Positions 57,128 to 64,000 of a DNA stretch of 64,000 nt are shown one piece after another. The position numbers and the translations under genes were made by a program. The stretch's first letter is position 1. Every line of letters begins with the position of its first letter. Below the pieces are notes generated by a model, which was not told where the DNA came from, ran no database searches, and worked only from the letters and a program-made list of their open reading frames with translations. The DNA is from Cupriavidus neocaledonicus (GTDB lineage Bacteria > Pseudomonadota > Gammaproteobacteria > Burkholderiales > Burkholderiaceae), in the NCBI RefSeq assembly GCF_000372525.1, contig NZ_AQUR01000105.1, positions 225,435 to 289,434 on the forward strand, given 5' to 3'.

Positions 57128-57171
57128 GCTGCTCCGCGCCGCGGCCCAATCACATTGATCAAGATGTCCGT

Positions 57172-59499
57172 ATGACGGTTGATATCTCGTGCATCGTTAC
57201 GCTGCACCAGGAAGGCATCCTTGCTCACAAGACCCTGGCCAGCATCGCGCGTGCGATGCGCTTTGCGGCTGTCAAGGGAGCCCGTACGGAGCTGTTGCTG
57301 GTCGCGGATCGAGCCGACGGCGAAACGCTGCAATATCTCCAGCGCAGCCCGCACCTTCCGCCGGATACGCGGATTCTGACGACCGACTTCGGCGATCCGG
57401 GCCTGGCGCGAATCCACGGCGCTCAGCATGCCCGCGGCGAGTACATCGCAATCCTTGATGGGGACGACCTCTGCTCCGAGAACTGGCTGGCCAGTGCATT
57501 GCGGCAAGCGCGCGAGAACCCCGCCTATATCGTCCATCCCGACTACAACGTCTACTTCGGTGCCGAGCGTTGGATCCTGCGGCATCCGGACCAGCGCGAT
57601 GCCGACTTTCGCGCGTCACAGTTGCTGGTCGAGAATGCGTGGACCGCACTATGCGTGGTGCGTCGCGAGACGCTTTTGGCCATCCCTTATCGCGATACGC
57701 CCGCGAGCTCCGGTTTCGGCTACGAAGACTGGCATTGGAATTGCGACACGATTGCCGCAGGCTTCATGCATGTCGTTGCCGCCGATACGGTGCACTTCAT
57801 CCGGCTGAAGGCCTCGGGCAGCCGTAATGCGGCTGCGAGCGAGCGCTCGCGGCTGATCCGGCATTCCTCCCTGTTCGACCGTGCCGATTTGCTGGGACTG
57901 GCAGGGAAGTCGGCGCCGGCAACGGATACGCCTGCCGTGGATGCGGCCGACACGGATTGGGACGAGGAAGCTTATCTTCGGGTCCATCCCGATGTCAGGG
58001 ACGCCGTGCGCGCGCGCAGTATGAAGTCCGGCAAGGACCACTGGCGACTGTTCGGTCGTGCGGAAGGCCGCCTGCTGCCCACCCGGGCGCAGCGCGCCAC
58101 AGTCAGGGCGTGGTCGGAAGAAGCTTACCTGGATGCGAACGAGGACGTGCGCGCGTCGGTGGCCCAGGGAAAGATCGCATCGGGGCTGCATCACTGGCTG
58201 CGCTTCGGCGACCGGGAGGGCCGTGACCTCAAGGCTCCGGAAGTGCCAGCCTGGATCCGCGACGAAATGCTGGCGCTGGCGGCCTACGAGTTGCAACTGT
58301 TCCCGTCCCGCCAGTTCTTCAAGGAAGCGCGGCGCCGCACCTTTCGCGCCAGCATTGCCGTGGGAAACGCCTATCGCGATATGCTGAAGGTGGTGGGGGC
58401 GGAGCCGGTCACACATGTCTTCATGTTGCCCTGGCTCAAGCGCGGCGGTGCTGACCTGGTGGCACTGCATCACATCCATGGCCTGGTTCGCGATTTCTCG
58501 GCGCGGGTCCTGGTCATCACCACCGAGAATACAGAGTCGCCATGGATGTCGCGCTTGCCGCCGGAGGTGCGCGTGCTGCCGTTCGGCACCACCCACGCGC
58601 CATACCTGCAGCCAATAGAGCAGCGGCTGCTGCTGTCTCGACTCTTGTTGAAGCTGCGCCCTCGCGTAATTCACAACGTCAACAGTGCGACGGCGTGGGA
58701 CCTGTACGTGCGTCATGGCAATGCCTTGTCGGAGGACTGCGGCCTCTATGCCTCCCTGTTCGGTTTTGATTACACCGAAGAGCTGGAGCCATATGGCTAT
58801 GGTGGCGCCCTCGAGGCATCGTACCGTCACCTGACCAAGGTGATGACCGATAACCAGACTTTCGTCGGTCGGCTGATCTCGATGTACGGCCTGCCACCGG
58901 ACTTGTTCGAGCGCTTCCGTTATCCCCAGCGCAGCCGTCCGCGCTTCGAATTCGATGCCCGGCAAAAACCGCGGATCCTGTGGGCAGGCAGGTTCGACAG
59001 GGAGAAGCGGCCCGACCTGTTGCTGCAGATTGCGCAACGCTTGCCGGAATGCCACTTCGACGTCTACGGCTCTCCCACGCTGTCGACGCCGCCGGAAATT
59101 CTTGCCGTGCTGGCGGCGTTGAAGCGCATGCGCAATGTTTCCGTCTTGGGCGCTTACGAAGGCTTCGACAGCGTGCCGGCAGAAAACTATGCGCTGCTGC
59201 TCTATACCACACAGTGGGATGGCCTTCCCAACGTGGTGCTGGAGGCCCAGGCTTCGGGCCTGCCCGTACTGGCTCCCGACATCGGTGGTATCAGCGAAGT
59301 CATTCCTGCCGACAGCGGCTTCCTGCTGAAGCGTTTCGATGACGTCGAGGGTTATGTTGCCAGCATTCGTCAGTTTCTGAGGGAGCCGGCCGCGCTCTTG
59401 CACGAACGGGCCCGCGCATTGAGCCTGATCGAAGAAAAACACTCCCTGGAAGCCTTCCGAGAGCATCTCGCGCGCCTGCCGTCATACTCAGCAAGCTAG
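57172..59499 (+). CDS. Two-domain glycosyltransferase (GT2 + GT4) with two central repeats
   Basis: A 775-residue protein that probably adds two sugars or polymerises. The N-terminal GT2 domain (about 1–235) has ISCIVTLHQEG and AILDGDDLCSENW. The middle holds two similar units of about 40 residues (near 263–302 and 316–355), each with E-E-A-Y-L, a D-V-R pair, H-W and a final F-G-x-x-E-G-R. The C-terminal GT4 domain (about 430–760) has GRFDREKRPDLLLQIAQRLP and the donor-binding DGLPNVVLEAQASGLPVLAPDIGG. The repeats resemble those seen in several surface-polysaccharide proteins; their role is unknown. It follows wzt by 44 bases. Confidence 0.85.
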   Translation: MTVDISCIVTLHQEGILAHKTLASIARAMRFAAVKGARTELLLVADRADGETLQYLQRSPHLPPDTRILTTDFGDPGLARIHGAQHARGEYIAILDGDDLCSENWLASALRQARENPAYIVHPDYNVYFGAERWILRHPDQRDADFRASQLLVENAWTALCVVRRETLLAIPYRDTPASSGFGYEDWHWNCDTIAAGFMHVVAADTVHFIRLKASGSRNAAASERSRLIRHSSLFDRADLLGLAGKSAPATDTPAVDAADTDWDEEAYLRVHPDVRDAVRARSMKSGKDHWRLFGRAEGRLLPTRAQRATVRAWSEEAYLDANEDVRASVAQGKIASGLHHWLRFGDREGRDLKAPEVPAWIRDEMLALAAYELQLFPSRQFFKEARRRTFRASIAVGNAYRDMLKVVGAEPVTHVFMLPWLKRGGADLVALHHIHGLVRDFSARVLVITTENTESPWMSRLPPEVRVLPFGTTHAPYLQPIEQRLLLSRLLLKLRPRVIHNVNSATAWDLYVRHGNALSEDCGLYASLFGFDYTEELEPYGYGGALEASYRHLTKVMTDNQTFVGRLISMYGLPPDLFERFRYPQRSRPRFEFDARQKPRILWAGRFDREKRPDLLLQIAQRLPECHFDVYGSPTLSTPPEILAVLAALKRMRNVSVLGAYEGFDSVPAENYALLLYTTQWDGLPNVVLEAQASGLPVLAPDIGGISEVIPADSGFLLKRFDDVEGYVASIRQFLREPAALLHERARALSLIEEKHSLEAFREHLARLPSYSAS

Positions 59500-59609
59500 C
59501 GGGCGCGCAGCCATGCCCTGGCATGTGGTCTGAAGCCGAGGTGGCTGCGCCGTGAGCGTGATAAGGTGCCGCGGCGGTGCAGCCGATCAAATAAGGCCTG
59601 CGCGCCCCA

Positions 59610-60692
59610 TCAGTGGGGTGCTCTCTCGCCCAGCTCCCGAAAGACATCATCATAGGTGTCCATCATCTGCTGGCGGCTGAAGTGCCGCTCCGCGTATAGC
59701 CGGGCGCTTTGCTTGAAGCGTGCCAGTTCAGCGGGATTTTCCCGCCATGCGGAGAGAATGCCCAGGATCCGGTCCGACTCCGCAGGGTGCGCCAGGAAGC
59801 CATTTACGCCTTCGGCAATCAGTTCGGGAACACCGCCCACCGGGGCCCCAATAACGGGAATGCCGCAGGCATTGGCTTCCATCACGATATTGGGTCGGCC
59901 GTCCAGCTTGGACGGCAGCACCAGTACGTCCAGGGTCTGCAGCACGGCCCTTACATCAGACGCATAGCCGTGATACTTCAGCTGGCCGCCTGCCGGGCTT
60001 TCCTTGACCCGACGCCGGACTTCCTCCGTTTGCGCGCCGTCGCCCGCCAGCACAAAGCGCGCGTCAGGTAACTGCGGATATATCTTCTCAATCAGGTCGA
60101 TAAAGCCGAGCGGGTTTTTTTCCGGCGACATCCGGCCCACGTAGCCCACCACCAGCCCGTTCCGGGACGAAGCCTGTGCCGCGGGCGTCAGCCAATCCGT
60201 GTCGATGCCATTCCGAACGATCCGGACCTTTGCGTCCTTCTTTGCGGAGTTACGCTCCACAAAGCGCTTCATGTGCTCGGTTTCGACGATCACGCCGTCG
60301 AGACACTGCTCATAGAGAAAGTGGTTCAGGGTATGACCAATCTCGTTGTACAGCGTATCGACGATGCGCAGCGACGGATTACGCTCCTTCCAGTAAGGAA
60401 GGTGATGGTAGAGCAGGGGGGCCCCGATCTGCAGCACCAGTCCGGTAGCCCGACGTTGCATCTCTTTCCAGACAACCTCAAGGGTGTCGTGATGCGGCAC
60501 GGCACTCAGGTCAAGCAATTGCTTGTCGCTGCGAAAATCCTCCATATCGTCCGGCGTGTAGACGGACGAGGCGTCCGAGCAGAACGCGACAGTGACGTCG
60601 AAATTGCGGCGTCGCATCTCCCGTAACACCTGAAGCGACAAGGCCCCTTTAACAAGGAACGGAAGAAGGGCTAGGATTCTCGGGTTACTCAT
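59610..60692 (-). CDS. Glycosyltransferase family 4 protein
   Basis: A 360-residue GT-B enzyme. N-terminal domain with ILALLPFLVKGALSLQVLREM, C-terminal donor domain with VGYVGRMSPEKNPLGFIDLIEKI, FVLAGDGAQTEEVRRR and the E-x7-E region DGRPNIVMEANACGIPVIGAPVGGVPELI. Sugar unknown. It overlaps the upstream methyltransferase gene by 8 bases and is the last gene of the reverse-strand set, convergent with the two-domain transferase. Confidence 0.9.
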   Translation of the reverse strand: MSNPRILALLPFLVKGALSLQVLREMRRRNFDVTVAFCSDASSVYTPDDMEDFRSDKQLLDLSAVPHHDTLEVVWKEMQRRATGLVLQIGAPLLYHHLPYWKERNPSLRIVDTLYNEIGHTLNHFLYEQCLDGVIVETEHMKRFVERNSAKKDAKVRIVRNGIDTDWLTPAAQASSRNGLVVGYVGRMSPEKNPLGFIDLIEKIYPQLPDARFVLAGDGAQTEEVRRRVKESPAGGQLKYHGYASDVRAVLQTLDVLVLPSKLDGRPNIVMEANACGIPVIGAPVGGVPELIAEGVNGFLAHPAESDRILGILSAWRENPAELARFKQSARLYAERHFSRQQMMDTYDDVFRELGERAPH

Positions 60693-61800
60693 CAGTTTTT
60701 TTGCTTTCTTCCAGTGCTTTCAAGTATCGAGTTTGCTTCGAATGCACGTCCTGCAAGTTGTCAAATGAAGCTTTCCAGTTGGCTGCCTGCGTCTGGTACC
60801 ACTCGACGTTGTTCGCTGCTGTGCAATCCGCATACCAGAGCTGCATCAAGTGCGTAATCAGTCTGGGGCTGCAGTTCTTCTCGATGAGCGCAGGCAAGGC
60901 CAGGATGCGCTCGGGGCTAGGCCGGAACGAGTGGACTACGTGGTAAGCCACATTCACATTGCTTTCCTGTTCAGTCAGCCCCGTCGGGGCTTCCTGTCTC
61001 ATGCAGCGGAACAGATGCTCGACCCTGGCAAAAGTCCCCGGCTCGCTTGCCAGGGCACCGATGTAGGTTGAGCTATAGCCTTTGATGTCTGACTCAAAGC
61101 CGGTGAAGGCATAGCCGGGAAAGGTGCCGAGCAGGGTTTCGATACCTTGAATGGTCGGATAGTAGATATGCTCATACGACCCTTCCAGCCAATCCTTGTT
61201 GTCGCGCGTTTGCGACATCAACGGAATCTCGAAGATCAGCACGCCTGCTGGCTTCAGGGCTTCCAGGCAGGCATGGAAGGCGCCACGCAGATCCAGCACA
61301 TGCTCGAACGTTGCAATCGACGTGATCACGTCGAAGTGGCGCCTGAATTCATCGTGTCCCAGGTCCGCCAGCACATCATTACCGATGATCCTCACGCCGC
61401 CTTGGCGCGCGCGCTCGGCTGCGTGCGCATTGACCTCGATGCCGTAAGTCTCGTAGGTTGGGCCAAGGCCGCGCAGCATGAAGCCATCGGCACAGCCCAC
61501 ATCCAGTACGCGCCCGCTGCCGGTCAGGGCTTCAACCAAAAGCCTTGCCCATAACAGTGCGTGCTCGGCGGTAAAGGCATAGTCGGCGTAGCCGACCTCG
61601 AGATGGGCTTCGCCGCCGTAATAGCCGTCCTGATAAAAGACACTGGTATCTGCGGGCGGGTTCTCGATCATTCCCATGCCGCAGTTTGCGCAGAAAAGGA
61701 CTCGCCGGCCGTCGCCACGCACTGCAGTATGAGAATAATGCCGGTGGCCACACACATTGCATTCGAAGGTGCCACTCTCGCCTTGCCTGGTCTCTGTCAT
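60685..61800 (-). CDS. Class I SAM-dependent methyltransferase with zinc-ribbon start
   Basis: A 371-residue methyltransferase. The N-terminus has two Cys pairs (CNVCG near 14 and CANCG near 38), the C-methyltransferase-style zinc site, then the SAM-binding motif VLDVGCADGFML (near 99–110), and FDVITSIATFEHVLDL. It may methylate a sugar of the polysaccharide, perhaps as a terminal modification; this is inference from context. The ATG overlaps the stop of the upstream glycosyltransferase (ATGA). Confidence 0.85.
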   Translation of the reverse strand: MTETRQGESGTFECNVCGHRHYSHTAVRGDGRRVLFCANCGMGMIENPPADTSVFYQDGYYGGEAHLEVGYADYAFTAEHALLWARLLVEALTGSGRVLDVGCADGFMLRGLGPTYETYGIEVNAHAAERARQGGVRIIGNDVLADLGHDEFRRHFDVITSIATFEHVLDLRGAFHACLEALKPAGVLIFEIPLMSQTRDNKDWLEGSYEHIYYPTIQGIETLLGTFPGYAFTGFESDIKGYSSTYIGALASEPGTFARVEHLFRCMRQEAPTGLTEQESNVNVAYHVVHSFRPSPERILALPALIEKNCSPRLITHLMQLWYADCTAANNVEWYQTQAANWKASFDNLQDVHSKQTRYLKALEESKKTDE

Positions 61801-62966
61801 CGGGAGCCGTCGAGTTTCCGCAATAATTGAGGCGCGATCTTGGCGCGTCGCAGCAAGGCCGCGGCGATTCGGCGCGGCGTGTATCGGGTCCGCTGCATGT
61901 GATAGACCCGTTCCCAATGCTCGGCCTGAGCTTGCCAGTAATTGCGCGCATGGATGAACTCGCCAATATCCCGCTCCAGCTTATTGGCGTAGGCGAACCC
62001 CGGCGAACCTTCCCGATATGTGGTGAGCGCACGGCGTCCGGCGCGTACCAGCGCATTGTCTGGCTCGTCGGACAGCACCTCACTGCGAAAGGCGGTGAAG
62101 TCAGCGAATTCAGGCGTTGCCAGCACGATGCCCAGCAGACGATAGGCGTGGCGGGGTTCCAGCTTGCACAACTCGCCGTGTCGTGCCACCCACGCGATGA
62201 TGCTCTCGACGGTCGGATGAAGGGCGCGCGCTTCCGCCAGCGGGATCAGGTTGCGCATCATGGCGTAGCTGAGTTCAAGGAACTGCCCGAGCGGGTCGGC
62301 GTGGGTGACGCCGCGCTTGTGCAAACGCATGAAGGTCAGTTGCTGAGGCACGATGGCGAATTTGCAGCCCATTCTCAGGGCGCGTGTCCACAACTCGTAG
62401 TCGGGGGCGCGTACCATGGCCGCGTCGTCCAGGCCGATACGAAGGTGCGCTTCGCGACGTACCATGCTGGATGAGCGGCACAACCAGTTCATGCCAACCC
62501 AGTTTTGCACCAGGTTGAGGTTGTGAGGCTGATTGATGCCCGCTTCGAGGGAAGGCGCATCGGGATGCGGCTTGCCCTCGTGGTCCAGGATCTTGACGTG
62601 GGTGCCAATGATGTCGAGGCGGGGGTCTTTCTGGGCCGCGCGCAACTGGATTTCCGCCTTGTTGGGCGCGATCCAGTCATCGGCGTCCAAATTGACCAGC
62701 CATGTGCCGCGGGCCGCTTCCACCGCACGGTTGTAACTGCCTGCGCCGCCGAGGTTCTGTTCGTTGACAATGAGGCGGATGCGGGGGTCATTGAAGCTGC
62801 GGACCACCTCGACCGAGCGGTCACGCGAGCAATCGTCCACCACCACGATCTCGAAGTCCTGGACAGTCTGTTCCAGGATCGAGCGCAGCGTCGTACCGAT
62901 GTACTCTTCGTAGTTGTATGACAGGACGATATAGGACAGCAGCGGCTGGCTGTTCATTTCAGGCAT
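61797..62966 (-). CDS. Glycosyltransferase family 2 protein
   Basis: A 389-residue GT2 enzyme with SYIVLSYNYEEYIGTTLRSILEQTVQDFEIVVVDDCSRDRS, NEQNLGGAGSYNRAVEAARGTWLVNLDADDW (DxD) and the acceptor-side PDYELWTRALRMG region. A basic C-terminal helix region (RRIAAALLRRAKIAPQLLRKL) could bind membrane. ATG 62966 overlaps the end of the aminotransferase gene by 13 bases; 62957 is also possible. Confidence 0.89.
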   Translation of the reverse strand: MPEMNSQPLLSYIVLSYNYEEYIGTTLRSILEQTVQDFEIVVVDDCSRDRSVEVVRSFNDPRIRLIVNEQNLGGAGSYNRAVEAARGTWLVNLDADDWIAPNKAEIQLRAAQKDPRLDIIGTHVKILDHEGKPHPDAPSLEAGINQPHNLNLVQNWVGMNWLCRSSSMVRREAHLRIGLDDAAMVRAPDYELWTRALRMGCKFAIVPQQLTFMRLHKRGVTHADPLGQFLELSYAMMRNLIPLAEARALHPTVESIIAWVARHGELCKLEPRHAYRLLGIVLATPEFADFTAFRSEVLSDEPDNALVRAGRRALTTYREGSPGFAYANKLERDIGEFIHARNYWQAQAEHWERVYHMQRTRYTPRRIAAALLRRAKIAPQLLRKLDGSR

Positions 62967-64000
62967 GCTGTGATCCGGTCGAGGTCGGCGTCGGAGAGGT
63001 TGTCATGAAACGGCAGGCCAATGACGCGGGTCGCCAGTTTGTCGGTGCCGGACAGATCCGCGCGCGGAACATCGGCAAATGCCGGGTGCCGATGGCACCC
63101 CAGACCCCACCAGCGACGCCATTCGATGCCCGCGGCATCGAGGCGCTCGATGGTCCCGGCCACGTCTTGCTCGGGAATCGTCACATTCAGCGTCATGGTT
63201 ACCCACTTCACGCCAACGCCGCGTTGCAGGATGGCTGCCTTGCCCTCGAGACGCTGCCGGTAGGCTTCGGTGAGATCGCGCAGAGCGCGCAGCCGGTCCG
63301 GCAGTGCATCGAGTGCGGCCAGGCCCACCGCGGCACTGTACTCGGAAATCCGGTAGTTGCCGCCGCGGATGCTCGACAACCGCTCGACACCCATAAAACC
63401 GAAACCGGTCATGGCCGTCGTGCGGGCAGTCAGCTCCGTGTCGGCGGTCAAGATTGCGCCACCTTCGCCGATACCGAGTACCTTGGTCGCATGAAGGCTT
63501 ACACACGCGGGTTGTTCGCCAACGTCGGAAATCGCCGTAACCGCAGCGGCAGCATCGAACACTACCGGTATCGCGTGTCGCGCCTCGAATGCTGCCCAGG
63601 CCTTGAAGTCGGGTGGCGCGCCAAATGCACTCACCACCAGTACGGCCGCGGGCCGCTCAGGGACTGTGGCAAGCGCTGCTTCGGCGATTTCGGGCGTCAG
63701 GGCGAGACTGTCGGGATTGACTTCAAGCAGATAAGGCGTGAGCCCGGCATTGCAAACGGCATGGGCGCTTGCAATAAACGTGTAGGAGGGCATCAGGCAA
63801 TAGCGCCCGCCCGGCGTTGCTCGCGAGCGCAGGGCAAGTTCGATCGCTGTCGTGCCATTGCTCGTGATCGTTACCCCCTTGGCACCCGTCAGCGCACTCA
63901 GCCGAGCAACGAACTCGCGATACAGTGGGCCGTAATTGCTGTAGCTGCGGTTCTCATCGATACGCCGCAGATAGGGCAGCAATGCTTCGACTTCAGGCAG
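62954..64000 (-). CDS. DegT/DnrJ/EryC1/StrS family sugar aminotransferase (5' end missing)
   Basis: A PLP-dependent aminotransferase that makes an amino sugar nucleotide from a keto sugar. The frame is open to the window edge, so the start lies outside; 348 codons are visible. Motifs: ITSNGTTAIELALRS, PSYTFIASAHAVCNAG, VVFDAAAAVTAI and the PLP lysine in SLHATKVLGIGEGGAI. The product sugar is unknown. It heads the reverse-strand set and is likely co-transcribed with the genes to its left. Confidence 0.9.
   Translation of the reverse strand: MPEVEALLPYLRRIDENRSYSNYGPLYREFVARLSALTGAKGVTITSNGTTAIELALRSRATPGGRYCLMPSYTFIASAHAVCNAGLTPYLLEVNPDSLALTPEIAEAALATVPERPAAVLVVSAFGAPPDFKAWAAFEARHAIPVVFDAAAAVTAISDVGEQPACVSLHATKVLGIGEGGAILTADTELTARTTAMTGFGFMGVERLSSIRGGNYRISEYSAAVGLAALDALPDRLRALRDLTEAYRQRLEGKAAILQRGVGVKWVTMTLNVTIPEQDVAGTIERLDAAGIEWRRWWGLGCHRHPAFADVPRADLSGTDKLATRVIGLPFHDNLSDADLDRITACLK

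Noticed and set aside
59506-59549. Inverted repeat CGCAGCCA/TGGCTGCG between the convergent polysaccharide genes as a terminator
   Set aside because: The arms are 28 bases apart and there is no T-run on either side, so I did not call it.

Overview
The window is about 67% GC, tightly packed, and most genes are clearly betaproteobacterial. The gene content (membrane formate dehydrogenase with DUF3305/DUF3306 proteins, a hemC–hemD/hemX–hemY block, ppc, a yqgE–ruvX–pyrR–pyrB–pyrC-like operon, TRAP transporter) suggests Burkholderiaceae, most likely Cupriavidus or a close relative. The genus is an inference from gene order and protein style, not from a database search. No rRNA, tRNA, CRISPR array, phage or insertion sequence was seen.

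Region 1 (1–9153): the 3' part of tamB, an overlapping BamE-like lipoprotein gene, metG (reverse), an OmpA-family lipoprotein gene (reverse) and the Mrp/ApbC Fe-S carrier gene. Region 2 (9170–20349): a complete respiratory formate dehydrogenase locus, all forward. It holds two small proteins of unknown role (DUF3305 and DUF3306 types), a large ferredoxin-like protein with many clusters, a TorD-type chaperone, a small Tat-signal protein, the catalytic, Fe-S and cytochrome b subunits, a small lipoprotein, a small exported protein and fdhD. The cysteine (not selenocysteine) catalytic subunit carries a Tat signal, so formate would be oxidised in the periplasm, with electrons passed through the Fe-S subunit and cytochrome b to quinone.

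Region 3 (20444–28503): dcd, a PLP-dependent amino acid decarboxylase with a structured leader, a FitAB/VapBC-type toxin–antitoxin pair, a divergent GST/LysR pair and a two-gene TRAP transporter without its binding protein. Region 4 (28795–40722): argH and ppc (reverse), then the haem block hemC, hemD/hemX fusion and hemY, a photolyase gene (reverse) and an RsuA-type pseudouridine synthase gene. Region 5 (40826–46512): yqgE, ruvX, pyrR, pyrB, a catalytically degenerate dihydroorotase-like gene and an acyltransferase gene, most overlapping by 4 bases, then apaH in reverse.

Region 6 (46734–64000): a surface polysaccharide (O-antigen-like) cluster. It makes dTDP-L-rhamnose (rmlBDAC), has several glycosyltransferases including a WsaF-like rhamnosyltransferase, a WecA-type initiating transferase, an ABC exporter (Wzm/Wzt type) and a 775-residue two-domain glycosyltransferase. 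A convergent set on the reverse strand (glycosyltransferase, methyltransferase, glycosyltransferase, sugar aminotransferase) runs off the right edge. Base composition dips in parts of this cluster, as is common for exchanged surface-antigen loci.

The best candidates for something little described are the accessory proteins of the formate dehydrogenase locus and the leader of the decarboxylase gene.
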